DNA of 35,647 nt from a virus: IMG/VR virus record IMGVR_UViG_3300021963_010580, positions 1-35,647 of that record; one strand, given 5' to 3'. The notes below the pieces were generated by a model. That model did not search any database. It had not been told where the DNA came from and worked only from the letters and a program-made list of their open reading frames with translations. Shown here piece after piece: positions 8,561 through 16,421 of this stretch; within the stretch, counting starts at the first letter, position 1, and every line of letters begins with the position of its first letter. The translations under genes and the position numbers were made by a program.

Positions 8561-8972
8561 ACGCGAACTCGTGCTCCAGGCCCTTCACGCCCGATTGACG
8601 GGCGTTCCTCTCGCCAAGGTTGAACGCAACCGTCTGCGACCGGAGCGGATCCCGCCCGAGGGCTTGATCATTTTGCGTGATGGCGAAATCGGCGAAGCTG
8701 AGGTTCTGCTTTCGCCGCTGAGCTACGTCTGGACGCATGCAGCGCGCATCGAGGTGTTCTCGGCATCGGGGGATCCGGACGCACATCTCGACACGCTCCT
8801 CACGTCTATCGCCACCATCCTCGGCGTTGATCCCGCCTTGGGCGGGCAGATCGATCAGATGGAGATCGGAGCGCCGGACTTCGATGGCGCAGCCCCTGAG
8901 GGTGGACCGGACATTAAGGCCGCCATCGTGCCAGTGCGGCTCATCTACGAGACTGCGCATCCACTGAATTGA
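8550..8972 (+). CDS. Probable tail terminator protein (gpU-like)
   Basis: 140-residue protein from ATG 8550. The pattern REELVLQALHARLTG at the start, PEGLIILRDGEIGEAEVLLSPLSYVWTHAARIEVF in the middle and VPVRLIYETAHPLN at the end matches the tail-terminator or neck proteins encoded between Z-like and tail tube genes. It would cap the tail tube and connect it to the head. An in-frame start far upstream (8265) lies within the previous gene and is rejected. The operon is broken after this gene by a minus-strand RES-Xre cassette. Confidence 0.65.
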   Translation: MPSKRELVLQALHARLTGVPLAKVERNRLRPERIPPEGLIILRDGEIGEAEVLLSPLSYVWTHAARIEVFSASGDPDAHLDTLLTSIATILGVDPALGGQIDQMEIGAPDFDGAAPEGGPDIKAAIVPVRLIYETAHPLN

Positions 8973-8984
8973 GGCTAGTCTCGA

Positions 8985-9018
8985 GAACCCACTCCCAAGA
9001 GATGGATCAGGTGGGTTC
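8985..9018. terminator. Hairpin between tail terminator gene and RES gene
   Basis: GAACCCAC (8985-8992) and GTGGGTTC (9011-9018) form a perfect 8-bp stem with an 18-nt loop, spanning the end of the convergent RES toxin gene. A T-run is not evident on either side, so factor-independent termination is only possible, not certain. Confidence 0.35.
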
Positions 9019-9693
9019 GACCTTCGGATCTGCCCCACCGTCGAACGTAAAGCGCAGAGTTCGATCTTTCCGAACATTGCCAACAACTGGCGGGCGGAAA
9101 CACGCAATGCAGGTGCCGCCGTGATGGCGAACACTCGGATAGACGAGCCCCAGGGAGTTTTCGCCGAGCAGCTGTTGCGATAGCCGTTGGGATTCGATGT
9201 AGCTTTCCGGATTGAGGCAGGCGACAAAAGCGGCTGCTCCCCGAAGATCGTGAAAACTACCGGTGAAATCGGCAAGATAATCGTCGTAGGTCACTGACAC
9301 GGGCTTTGTCCAAGAGACCTCGGCAAGCTCGATCCGTTTGTGAAAGCCGACTTCTGCGATCGATGTTTCGATCACGAAGCCGCCATACCAGGCACCTCGA
9401 TCGGGGCCGTTGAAACGGCTGCCATGAGGATGGGCATGACAGAATGCCGCATTGATAATACGATAGTAGGGAACACCAAAGACAAGCTCTCCAAGACCGA
9501 TGCCAGGGAGACGATCATTCTCGGCCAAAAGGCGATCGTTCGTCGCGTGATCGAGATCGAAAATATCTTTGAGGTGTGCATCGTCGTCAGCAATGCGCGT
9601 GAGCACGCTGTCATTATTGTCGCTGTATTTCGACGGTATCAGTCGATGCGTGTCGAATTGGCGGACGAGCGAAAGCGGCGGGGAGACCGTCAA
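9007..9693 (-). CDS. RES-domain toxin (NAD+-targeting family)
   Basis: Toxin of the RES family, members of which degrade or phosphorolyse NAD+. Characteristic segments are visible: GSRFNGPDRGAWYGGF with the conserved Arg (about residue 93 from the chosen start), ETSIAEVGFH with the conserved Glu, and the Ser-containing YPSVRHHGGTCIACFRPP. The start is taken as TTG 9693, which overlaps the antitoxin stop (TTGA) and gives the usual family N-terminus (PPLSLVRQFDTHRLIPSKY). An in-frame ATG at 9735 would add 14 residues that merely shadow the antitoxin end. It forms a two-gene unit with the upstream Xre-type antitoxin. Confidence 0.88.
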   Translation of the reverse strand: MTVSPPLSLVRQFDTHRLIPSKYSDNNDSVLTRIADDDAHLKDIFDLDHATNDRLLAENDRLPGIGLGELVFGVPYYRIINAAFCHAHPHGSRFNGPDRGAWYGGFVIETSIAEVGFHKRIELAEVSWTKPVSVTYDDYLADFTGSFHDLRGAAAFVACLNPESYIESQRLSQQLLGENSLGLVYPSVRHHGGTCIACFRPPVVGNVRKDRTLRFTFDGGADPKVEPT

Positions 9694-10127
9694 TGTCCAC
9701 CCCGCCGTGCATCGACCAAGCGTCGGACAGTCCACATAGCGGCTAGGCCGCCCTGGATCATATAAGACAAGGGCGTTCCGCCACCAAAGAGGCGGTTCTT
9801 GTTCGGCAGCGTGACCCAGGCATCAGCCAGATCTTCAGGGTAGAGGATATTGAGGCTCTTGAAGATGCCGATGAGCAGCGAAATCCGTGCGAGCCGATCC
9901 GTGTCAAGGACCCTATTTGGGTCCTTTTTCATCTCGTAGAATACGCCGTTCGAAACGCCGCCCAACAGATCGCGAGCATCGCCGTCCTTGATCGACCAGT
10001 TCTCCATGATGTTGAAGAAGGCTTTGATGGCGGACGGGCTCAAACGCTCCCGCTCCGTCTGATCATTCAGGTTGATCAGCGGCGAAGGCTCGTAACCTGA
10101 CTTTGGATAGGCGAGTTGGGCATGCAT
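9690..10127 (-). CDS. Xre/MbcA/ParS-type antitoxin of the RES toxin
   Basis: 145-residue antitoxin. The central helical part (SPSAIKAFFNIMENWSIKDGDARDLLGGVS) is a Cro/Xre-like DNA-binding region. The C-terminal part (LLIGIFKSLNILYPEDLADAWVTLPNKNRLFGGGTPLSYMIQGG) is the MbcA/ParS toxin-binding domain, with the diagnostic NKNRLFGG...PL. ATG 10127 is preceded by AGGAGAGG (minus strand 10138-10131). Further upstream codons in frame are non-coding promoter sequence. The gene precedes and touches the RES toxin gene, the standard order for this family. Confidence 0.88.
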   Translation of the reverse strand: MHAQLAYPKSGYEPSPLINLNDQTERERLSPSAIKAFFNIMENWSIKDGDARDLLGGVSNGVFYEMKKDPNRVLDTDRLARISLLIGIFKSLNILYPEDLADAWVTLPNKNRLFGGGTPLSYMIQGGLAAMWTVRRLVDARRGGH

Positions 10128-10149
10128 GGTCCTCTCCTTTTTTGGATAG

Positions 10150-10177
10150 AAATTACTCCGATTTCGGAGAATTGCAA
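10150..10177 (-). promoter_or_regulatory. Promoter with palindromic operator for RES-Xre cassette
   Basis: On the minus strand, TTGCAA (10172-10177) and TAATTT (10150-10155) are separated by 16 bp. The spacer contains the near-perfect palindrome CTCCGATTTCGGAG (10156-10169), with 6-bp arms around TT. Position is 23-50 bp upstream of the antitoxin ATG. Autorepression by the antitoxin or complex is the expected use, by analogy with related systems; binding is not shown. Confidence 0.55.
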
Positions 10178-10225
10178 GGGTCGATAACGAGTAGTTCGTC
10201 CCCCGCCAGGCCACATCCCAGCGAC

Positions 10226-10271
10226 AACTAAAAAATACATAAAATCAGGATCTTATGCTGGATTTTTAGTT
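10226..10271. repeat. AT-rich nested inverted repeat before tail tube gene
   Basis: Outer arms AACTAAAAAAT (10226-10236) and ATTTTTAGTT (10262-10271), inner arms CATAA (10238-10242) and TTATG (10253-10257). It lies in the 220-bp space between the divergent antitoxin start and the tail tube start. It could be a leftover terminator from the original operon or a processing/attenuation site; nothing else is recognisable there. Confidence 0.35.
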
Positions 10272-10347
10272 CGCAACGACGTTCCCCGGCATTCGGTTGC
10301 GCGGAATACCTGCCCCATACCCTTCAAACTGAGAAAGGAGACCCGGC

Positions 10348-11298
10348 ATGGCGCTTGGTTTCGGTGCAAATGCACGCCTGATGGCGGCCTATGAGACGAG
10401 CTACGGGACACCGCCGTCCGATGGTTATCACCGGGTGGGCTTTTCTCGGTACGGGCTATCCGCCCGCCAGCCACTACTCGACAACGATCTGCTAGGAGAA
10501 GGCCGCGATCCGGCGCCTGCGGTGCTCGGCGCACTCACCTGCGACGGTGAAGTCGCAGTGCCCTGCGATGCCCGCCAGATCGGCTTCTGGCTCAAGGCGT
10601 TGCTGGGTGAGCCGACAACGACGGGCACGACGAATTTCACCCATAGCTTCCAATCCGGCGGCGCCACCATCCCAAGCCTGTCGCTTCAGGCGGTCAACCC
10701 GGACGTCCCGTTGCGGCGCACGCATTTCGGTGCTCGCGTCGATAGCTTCACGCTGCCGCTTCGTCGCGACGGCCTGACCAGCGCCACCCTCTCCCTCATT
10801 GCGCAGGGAGAGAGCACGGACAATGTCGACCGCGATCTGACCCCTGTGAGCTACAACGCGCTGCGCTTCGGCTCCTTCCAGGGAACGATCCGACGCAATG
10901 GCGCCGCTATGGGGCGCGTCGTCTCCGCCGAGATCGTCTATCGCAATGGCCTTGATCGCATCGAGACGATACGCGCCGATGGGCTGATCGATAGCGCTGA
11001 GCCGACCGTCGCCGCCTGCACCGGCAACATCGTCGTCCGCGTTGACGGGACGACATTGATCGAAGCCGCGACAGCAGGCACGCCAATGGAACTCGATTTC
11101 GGCTATGTGCGCGACACCAATACGAGCCTGATTTTTACCGTGCACGAGGCGGTGCTCTCGCGCCCCTCCGTGCCGATCGAAGGGCCATCGGGCATTCAGG
11201 TCACCTTCGAGTTTCGTGGGGCCAAAGACCCGACGCTTGGCCGCATGCTGACTGCCGTCCTCAAGAATGATGTCGCCGCCTACGGAGCCACGCCATGA
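10348..11298 (+). CDS. Major tail tube protein
   Basis: 316-residue tail tube protein, corresponding to lambda gpV. Visible family features are the N-terminal MALGFGANARLMAAYETSYGTPP, a long beta-rich body, and the C-terminal segment SIPIEGPSGIQVTFEFRGA-like, followed by MLTAVLKND, typical of phage_tail_tube proteins of alphaproteobacterial prophages. ATG 10348 follows GAAAGGAG. It is the first phage gene after the RES-Xre cassette and precedes the chaperone genes, matching lambda V-G-T-H order. It overlaps the next gene as ATGA (11295). Confidence 0.85.
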   Translation: MALGFGANARLMAAYETSYGTPPSDGYHRVGFSRYGLSARQPLLDNDLLGEGRDPAPAVLGALTCDGEVAVPCDARQIGFWLKALLGEPTTTGTTNFTHSFQSGGATIPSLSLQAVNPDVPLRRTHFGARVDSFTLPLRRDGLTSATLSLIAQGESTDNVDRDLTPVSYNALRFGSFQGTIRRNGAAMGRVVSAEIVYRNGLDRIETIRADGLIDSAEPTVAACTGNIVVRVDGTTLIEAATAGTPMELDFGYVRDTNTSLIFTVHEAVLSRPSVPIEGPSGIQVTFEFRGAKDPTLGRMLTAVLKNDVAAYGATP

Positions 11299-11657
11299 TT
11301 CGCCTTGGTCTCAAAGCCGAGCCCTATTGGCTCGATCTGCTGCCCGGTGTGCGGCTCAAGGTCCGCCCCTTCGGGACGGCGCTATTCTTCGCTGCGCAAT
11401 CAGCCATGGTTCGTGTCGACACCGAGGGCGAGACGGCCAGCGAAGTCATCGACGCCCTGCGCGGTGTGGCCTTCATCAAGGCGCTTGCGCGGCTCTCCAT
11501 TATCGATTGGGAGGGCATCGCCGACGATAAGGGCGCCCCGGCGCCGGTCACTCCTAAGGCTGTCGAAGCCCTGATGGAGATCTGGCAGGCGGCAGCTGCT
11601 TTCGAGAGGATCTACGCGCGCCCGATTGCGGAGATCGAAGCCGAAAAAAACGCCTGA
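11295..11657 (+). CDS. Tail assembly chaperone (gpG-like)
   Basis: 120-residue protein in the lambda G position between tail tube and tape measure. The N-terminus (MIRLGLKAEPYWLDLLPGVRLKVRPF) and helical body (VIDALRGVAFIKALARLSIIDWEGI) are typical of short tail-assembly chaperones in this phage group. The gene ends in a run of A's (GAAAAAAAC) just before TGA. This contains the slippery heptamer A AAA AAC in phase, so a fraction of ribosomes should shift to -1 and make a longer protein, as with lambda G/GT. Confidence 0.8.
   Translation: MIRLGLKAEPYWLDLLPGVRLKVRPFGTALFFAAQSAMVRVDTEGETASEVIDALRGVAFIKALARLSIIDWEGIADDKGAPAPVTPKAVEALMEIWQAAAAFERIYARPIAEIEAEKNA
11645..11651 (+). promoter_or_regulatory. 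Putative -1 programmed ribosomal frameshift site (A AAA AAC)
   Basis: In the frame of the preceding gene the codons read GAA AAA AAC GCC TGA, so bases 11645-11651 are A AAA AAC, a classical -1 slippery heptamer. It lies just 3 nt before the TGA stop (11655-11657). The -1 frame is open from there to the TAA at 11978-11980 and encodes a coherent protein. A GC-rich segment follows directly (AGCGCCCGCGCCG and further inverted-repeat-rich sequence), which could form a stimulatory structure. Confidence 0.75.
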
Positions 11658-11980
11658 GCGCCCGCGCCGAATGGCATTTCGGCGGCGGGCCGGCCTATTG
11701 CGCGGCCTGTCCCGGACGCTGCCCCGAATGTCCCTACGAACGCGACCAACCAGCGACCGCTGAGGGCTGGGAAGTCTGGGACCTTTTGGAGCGTTGCGCG
11801 GGGCAACTTCGGATGGGGCCATCTGGCCCTGTTGGGCTCGATTTCGGGGCTGTGTTTCTCATGGGTGATGCGCTCGGCGTGAGCCGACCGGCGCTCGCCG
11901 AACTCCTGCCCGCGGCCGAAACCGGCCTCATGCGCGGCATCATCAAGCGAAACGACAAGAGCGAGGATGGCGAACCGTAA
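11651..11980 (+). CDS. Tail assembly chaperone C-terminal part (gpT-like, frameshift product)
   Basis: This -1-frame segment encodes about 109 residues that extend the gpG-like protein to a fusion of about 228 residues. It has a Cys motif (YCAACPGRCPECPY; C-x2-C-x3-C-x2-C), then GWEVWDLLERCAGQLRMGPSG, VGLDFGAVFLMGDALGV and a basic C-terminus. This resembles the small DUF1799-like proteins that occupy the lambda T position. There is no ATG or GTG start in frame between the slippery site and 11786, where only a TTG lies inside the conserved part, so expression most likely depends on frameshifting. It overlaps the tape measure start by 14 bp. Confidence 0.7.
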   Translation, partial: RLSARAEWHFGGGPAYCAACPGRCPECPYERDQPATAEGWEVWDLLERCAGQLRMGPSGPVGLDFGAVFLMGDALGVSRPALAELLPAAETGLMRGIIKRNDKSEDGEP

Positions 11981-14900
11981 CATCTCGGTCCGACTGCAGG
12001 TCGATGGCGGACGCTTCAAGGCCGAACTGGTCGAAGCGGGTCGCACCGGCCAGCAGGCGCTCAAGACCATCGAGACGGCGGCGCGCGATGCGGGCAACGC
12101 TCTGGAGCGGACCGGCGCCTCCGCGCAAAAGGCCGACCGAGAGCAGGAAAAGCTCGCCCGTTCCGCCGAGCGCCTGAAGCGTCAATATGCCGAAGGCTAC
12201 CAAGCGGCCCAGGAACAGGGCCGCGCAAGCGCCCTACTCGGCAAAGGGCTCCTGACGCAGGGCGAGTATGCCAGTGTCGTTGAGGGCATCGGGCGCAAAT
12301 TCGCCGCCGCCGGCTCACAGGCGCGGAGCTTCGGCCAGGCTGTCGAGACGCAGGGCCAGCAGGCTCGCATCACTGCTCGCCAGTTGGCCCAGCTGCAGCC
12401 GCAGCTGAACGATATCTTCACGACACTGACGACGGGCATGAGCCCGTTGACGGTGGCGCTCCAACAGGGTCCGCAGATCACCCAGATCTTCGGCGGGATT
12501 GGGGCGACATTCCGGGCGATCCCGCCAGTAGCGCTCGGCGCCGCAGCCGCCTTGGCAGCCGTCGGCATTCCTCTCGCGATCATTCTGTCTCGCGCCAGCG
12601 ATCTTGCAGCGGAAAGCCGGACCTTCAACGTCGCGCTTGCCGCCATGGGGCGCCAGGGTCAGACCACAGCGGGGCAGCTGAACGAACTCGTCGAGAAGCT
12701 TCGCGATGTCGGCGTCGCGCGTGATGAAGCGCGTTCGGCGATCTCGACCCTTGTTCGCACGCCGAACCTTCCGGGCTCTGAGATCCCGCGTCTGGCGAGC
12801 ATGGCGCCCGATCTGGCGGCTGCGATGGGGTCCAGCACCAGCGACGCGGCTCGCCAGCTCGCTGAATTCGCGACCGGCGGCTACGACGCCATCATCAAGC
12901 TGGATCGGGCGCTCAATAGCTTTCTGAACCCGTCCCAGCGGGAGAACATCCGCCTCCTCGCTGAGCAAGGCGAGAAGTCGCGCGCCTATGGCATCGCTAT
13001 CGCGGCGCTGCAGGAACGCATCCGGGGACTGAACGAGCAGTCGCTGTCGCCGACAGAGAAGTCGATCAACGACATCAGCCGGGCGTGGGATCGCCTTGTC
13101 GATAACCTGGCGCGCGGCGCGATCGGTCGGATCACGCTACAGGTCGTCGAAGGCGCGATCTCCGGCGCGGCCAATCTGCTTGGTCCATCCCAGCCGCGTG
13201 TGCGCGATCCCCTCGCTGAGGCCGAGGATGCACTGCAGATGGCGGTTGAGCGCCTTGACCGCTTCAACCGCGAGACCCGGCTCTACAGAGACCCTAATGC
13301 GGAAGTGGTCATCCCTGGCTTTGGCTATGGGTCGCCCACCGCTGTGCGGCTTCAGGTCCAGGAGCAGGTCGAGGCCGCACGAGCGGAGTACGAGCGGCTC
13401 CGGCAAGGGACTGAACAAGCGCAAGCCCGTGCTCAGGCCCAAGCTCAATTACCGGTGGTTGCGAATTCTTCAGTCGGTGGCCCCCAGCCCCTGGCGATCG
13501 GCGAAGAGACCGCGCGCCAGATCGCTGACCTCGAACGACGCCAACGGATCTACAATGCAGCGCCCGCCCGCCGCCCTCTTGTGGAGGCGGAGGTCCAAGC
13601 AGAGATCACCGCGCGCGAACGGAACCTCAATGCGTTGGAGGCCGAGGCCCTCAAGCGTCGCATGGTTGCAGACGCGGCGGCCCAGCAGCGTCAACAATAC
13701 CAAGACCAGACGCGTGAACTTGAGATCCAGAGCCGCGCGACGCTCGCTGTGGCGGACGCCTATGGGCAGGGCCAATCGGCCGTCATCCGCGCCGAAGCGG
13801 CCCGGCAAGCGGCGATCGAAGGCTACCGCAACGGGATCAACGAGACGGCGCGAACGGAGGAAATCCTCCGCACCCGCGTCCTCGAAACTGTCGAAGCGCA
13901 GGCGCGTGCCGCATTTCAGGCCGAACTGTCGGCTCAAAGTGCGCGCAGGCTCGCGGAAGCAGAGGCGCAAGGAACTGCCGCCGTCCAGCGCGCCGAGGTG
14001 GCTGAGCGATCCTTGGCGGCAACCCGTGACGCGCGTGCAGCCCTCTCCCTCGCTACGGGTGCAGCAGAAGAAAGGCTACGCGCCTCCATCGAGGCGACAA
14101 CCCGCGCGATCGAAGCACAGGCCGCTGCCGAACGCACCCGCATGCTGGCCCGCGAGCGACGCACATCGACCAATGATCGCGACATTGCCGAACGGGAGGC
14201 GCAAGCTGCGCGTCTGAGCGATCCTGCCGAGCGACGGGCTGCTGAACTTGCCATCGAACGTGAGCGTCGCATGCAGAGCATGCGTGAACGTCTCGGTGGC
14301 GTGGATGAACAAATTCTCCAGGCGCAGGATGCTGCAGCGGCGTTTCGCGAGCAGGTTCGCTACTTCAACGACATCCGTGATCAGGCAAAGAGCCTGTCGA
14401 GCGACATATCGAACTTCCTGGTCGATGGCTTCGCCAATGCCGGCAAAGCTGGAAAGAGCGTCTTTGGAAACCTCGCCGAAGGCGCGGTGGGCTTGTTCCG
14501 GCGTATGGCAGCTCGTATCGCTGCAACGCTCATCGAACAAAAATTCATCCTGCCGATCACCACACAAATCGTGGGGGCATTCCCGAGCCTCTTTGGTGTG
14601 GTGGCGCCACAAGCCGCTGCGCAGGCTGGGGCAAGCGCTACGGGGACAGCCGCTGCGACTTCAGGCTCGGGCTTTTTTGAGGGCATCGGAAATTGGTTCT
14701 CAGGGCTATTCGGAGCCGCGCATGCCGGTGGATTAGTCGGCATAGCGCCATCCCACACCAGGCTGGTGGCACTGGGCGCCTTTGCAGGGGCTGAGCGTTT
14801 CCATGCAGGCGGCATGCTAGGTTTGCGGCCGGATGAGGTGCCTTTTGTCGGTTTGCGTGGCGAGGAAGTTCTGACACGCACCGACCCGCGCCATCGGTGG

Positions 14901-15146
14901 AATGCGGAGCGTCTCGATCGCATGCGCATGCCGGCGCCGGCGAATGATGTGCAGGTCAATGTCTACGACATGCGTATTGGTCGCGATCAGCCGCCTGCGC
15001 GCACCGAACAGCGACGTGGCGCCGATGGCAAACGCGAGATCGCTGTCTTCATCGAGGACAAGATCGACGAAGCTATCCGAAGCGGGCGCCTCGATCGGGC
15101 ACAGGGTGAAACCTATGGCTCGCGCCGTTTGACCAAGCGGGTTTGA
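11967..15146 (+). CDS. Tail length tape measure protein
   Basis: 1059-residue tape measure, corresponding to lambda gpH, which sets tail length and is ejected with the DNA. N-terminal ISVRLQVDGGRFKAELVEAGRTGQQALKTIE is the usual family start. A hydrophobic segment (about residues 172-210) is followed by long Ala/Gln/Glu/Arg-rich helical stretches to about residue 860. The C-terminus has a Gly-rich part (FHAGGMLGLRPDEVPFVGLRGEEVL) typical of these proteins. With about 0.15 nm per residue as in lambda, a tail near 150-160 nm would be predicted. The last 183 bp are repeated downstream at 16422-16604, on the other side of fic. Confidence 0.95.
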   Translation: MANRNISVRLQVDGGRFKAELVEAGRTGQQALKTIETAARDAGNALERTGASAQKADREQEKLARSAERLKRQYAEGYQAAQEQGRASALLGKGLLTQGEYASVVEGIGRKFAAAGSQARSFGQAVETQGQQARITARQLAQLQPQLNDIFTTLTTGMSPLTVALQQGPQITQIFGGIGATFRAIPPVALGAAAALAAVGIPLAIILSRASDLAAESRTFNVALAAMGRQGQTTAGQLNELVEKLRDVGVARDEARSAISTLVRTPNLPGSEIPRLASMAPDLAAAMGSSTSDAARQLAEFATGGYDAIIKLDRALNSFLNPSQRENIRLLAEQGEKSRAYGIAIAALQERIRGLNEQSLSPTEKSINDISRAWDRLVDNLARGAIGRITLQVVEGAISGAANLLGPSQPRVRDPLAEAEDALQMAVERLDRFNRETRLYRDPNAEVVIPGFGYGSPTAVRLQVQEQVEAARAEYERLRQGTEQAQARAQAQAQLPVVANSSVGGPQPLAIGEETARQIADLERRQRIYNAAPARRPLVEAEVQAEITARERNLNALEAEALKRRMVADAAAQQRQQYQDQTRELEIQSRATLAVADAYGQGQSAVIRAEAARQAAIEGYRNGINETARTEEILRTRVLETVEAQARAAFQAELSAQSARRLAEAEAQGTAAVQRAEVAERSLAATRDARAALSLATGAAEERLRASIEATTRAIEAQAAAERTRMLARERRTSTNDRDIAEREAQAARLSDPAERRAAELAIERERRMQSMRERLGGVDEQILQAQDAAAAFREQVRYFNDIRDQAKSLSSDISNFLVDGFANAGKAGKSVFGNLAEGAVGLFRRMAARIAATLIEQKFILPITTQIVGAFPSLFGVVAPQAAAQAGASATGTAAATSGSGFFEGIGNWFSGLFGAAHAGGLVGIAPSHTRLVALGAFAGAERFHAGGMLGLRPDEVPFVGLRGEEVLTRTDPRHRWNAERLDRMRMPAPANDVQVNVYDMRIGRDQPPARTEQRRGADGKREIAVFIEDKIDEAIRSGRLDRAQGETYGSRRLTKRV
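14964..15146 (+). repeat. Direct repeat copy 1: 3' end of tape measure gene
   Basis: These 183 bp match 16422-16604 with 15 differences by eye (about 92 percent) and no gaps. Most differences are silent; only four amino acids change. The repeat pair brackets the minus-strand fic gene. Confidence 0.9.
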
Positions 15147-15148
15147 TC

Positions 15149-15194
15149 GAGAAACCACTCAAGCCTATCAGAGGCTATGCTGAATGGTTTTCTC
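15149..15194. terminator. Hairpin between convergent tape measure and fic genes
   Basis: GAGAAACCACTCA (15149-15161) pairs imperfectly with TGAATGGTTTTCTC (15181-15194), and within the loop AGCCT (15162-15166) pairs with AGGCT (15172-15176). The plus strand continues ATTCTATTTTTG. The hairpin lies between two convergent stops, so it may terminate either or both transcripts. Confidence 0.55.
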
Positions 15195-15197
15195 ATT

Positions 15198-16280
15198 CTA
15201 TTTTTGTGTCAGTAGACGCAGAAAGGCCGGGTTGATGAACAGCTTTTCGCGGCCGACTTTACGTTCTTCGAGGACGCCAATTTCACAAAGTCGCTTCAAA
15301 TAAATCGAAGCGGACTGCCTCTGCGCGATACCAGCGTCGACGAGATTGCCAATCCGGCAATAGGGTTGCACGAAGATCATCTCAGCCAGTTCGCGAGAGG
15401 AGATCTTGGCAGCGTCGCGACGAACGGTTTCGGCAGTCATGTCGAGCAATTGGCGGATCGCTTTGATCTTGGCTGTCGTCCATTGCGCGGTCTCGGCTAC
15501 GGCCTTGAGCATGTAGAGGATCCACTCCTCCCAGGTCGCGTCTGTCGTTACTTTGAGCAGGAGCCGGTAATAGTCCGCCTTGTGCTGAATGATGTACTGG
15601 CTGAGATAGAGAACCGGAATGCTCAAGAGGCCTTTTTCGACGAGAAATAAAAGATTGAGCACGCGGCCGGTACGGCCATTGCCGTCCGTGAACGGGTGGA
15701 TCGCCTCGAACTGGTAGTGCATGACGGCCATGCGGATCAAAGGATCGATATCTTCAGCTTCATGAATGTAGCGCTCCCAATTCGCAAGTTTGTCGCGCAG
15801 TAGCGTGCTGCCCTCAGGTGGCGTGTAGATCACGGATCCCGTCATCTCATTAACTAGGGCGGTTCCCGGCGTCGTACGGATGTCCAGATCAACGCCCTTT
15901 ATGGTTCGGCAGATCTGCACCGCCGTGGCTGTTGTCAGCGGCTTCTGGCTGAGTTGCCCGAAGCCCTCATAAAGGGCGGTACGATAGCGAAGAGCTTCCT
16001 TGGTCGCGGCGTCAGCCTGATTGTCAGTCTCGTTGGCAAAACGGAAAAGACGGTCAGTGGTGGTGACGATGTTTTCGATCTCGGAACTGGCCTGCGCTTC
16101 GAGCAGCGGGATGCTGTTGATTAGCACCGCCTGATTTGGGATCAGTTCACCGGCTACCTTCAGCTCGGCGAGGGCCGCACGAGCCTCGATGCAGGCCTTG
16201 AGAATGGCGCGGGTCTCCACGTCCGCCCTTGGAGGCAGGAGCGGTAGCTCGTTGTAGGCCTGGTCTGGACGGAAGAGCAT
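15198..16280 (-). CDS. Fic-family AMPylase-type protein
   Basis: Fic-domain protein, expected to transfer AMP (or another nucleotide part) onto a protein target. From ATG 16280 it has 360 residues. The N-terminal Fic_N-like region starts YNELPLLPPRADVETRAILKA. The inhibitory motif SSEIEN (residues 65-70) fits (S/T)xxxE(G/N), placing it in the class with a built-in N-terminal inhibitory helix. The catalytic motif HPFTDGNGRTGR (195-206) is complete. A C-terminal winged-helix-like part (IAQRQSASIYLKRLCEIGVLEERKVGREKLF) may bind DNA or a partner. The frame is open to ATG 16388, but that stretch looks like AT-rich regulatory DNA. No separate antitoxin is seen. It is cargo inserted between two copies of the tape measure 3' end. 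Confidence 0.88.
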   Translation of the reverse strand: MLFRPDQAYNELPLLPPRADVETRAILKACIEARAALAELKVAGELIPNQAVLINSIPLLEAQASSEIENIVTTTDRLFRFANETDNQADAATKEALRYRTALYEGFGQLSQKPLTTATAVQICRTIKGVDLDIRTTPGTALVNEMTGSVIYTPPEGSTLLRDKLANWERYIHEAEDIDPLIRMAVMHYQFEAIHPFTDGNGRTGRVLNLLFLVEKGLLSIPVLYLSQYIIQHKADYYRLLLKVTTDATWEEWILYMLKAVAETAQWTTAKIKAIRQLLDMTAETVRRDAAKISSRELAEMIFVQPYCRIGNLVDAGIAQRQSASIYLKRLCEIGVLEERKVGREKLFINPAFLRLLTQK

Positions 16281-16281
16281 G

Positions 16282-16378
16282 TGTCGACAGTTTTCCGATT
16301 CTTCGACGCGTTCTGGCGACGTGTCGCTGTGATCGACATATTGGCATGACGTGTCGATAAAAACAATATATTTCGACA
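16282..16378 (-). promoter_or_regulatory. Upstream region of fic with four TGTCGA/TCGACA boxes
   Basis: Boxes occur at 16282-16289 (TGTCGACA), 16333-16338 (TCGACA), 16352-16357 (TGTCGA) and 16373-16378 (TCGACA). The last three have centres 19 and 21 bp apart, about two helical turns, with alternating orientation. On the minus strand TTGTTT and CAATAT with a 17-bp spacer lie among them, a weak promoter candidate. The arrangement looks like an operator array for fic. Confidence 0.45.
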
Positions 16379-16421
16379 TATGAGCCATTCGCTCAAATAA
16401 GCTTCATAAGGCAATGGGTGA

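Noticed and set aside
9693-9735. RES toxin start at ATG 9735
   Set aside because: The added residues only shadow the antitoxin 3' end; TTG 9693 overlaps the antitoxin stop and gives a family-like N-terminus. Kept as alternative.
13096-14217. 373-codon plus-strand frame inside the tape measure gene
   Set aside because: Its Arg/Ser/Pro-rich product is typical of an out-of-frame GC-rich gene, and the tape measure frame is convincing throughout.
16280-16388. Extra 36 codons at the fic N-terminus (ATG 16388)
   Set aside because: The stretch is AT-rich, filled with TGTCGA boxes and lacks Fic_N similarity; the ATG at 16280 gives the usual family start.
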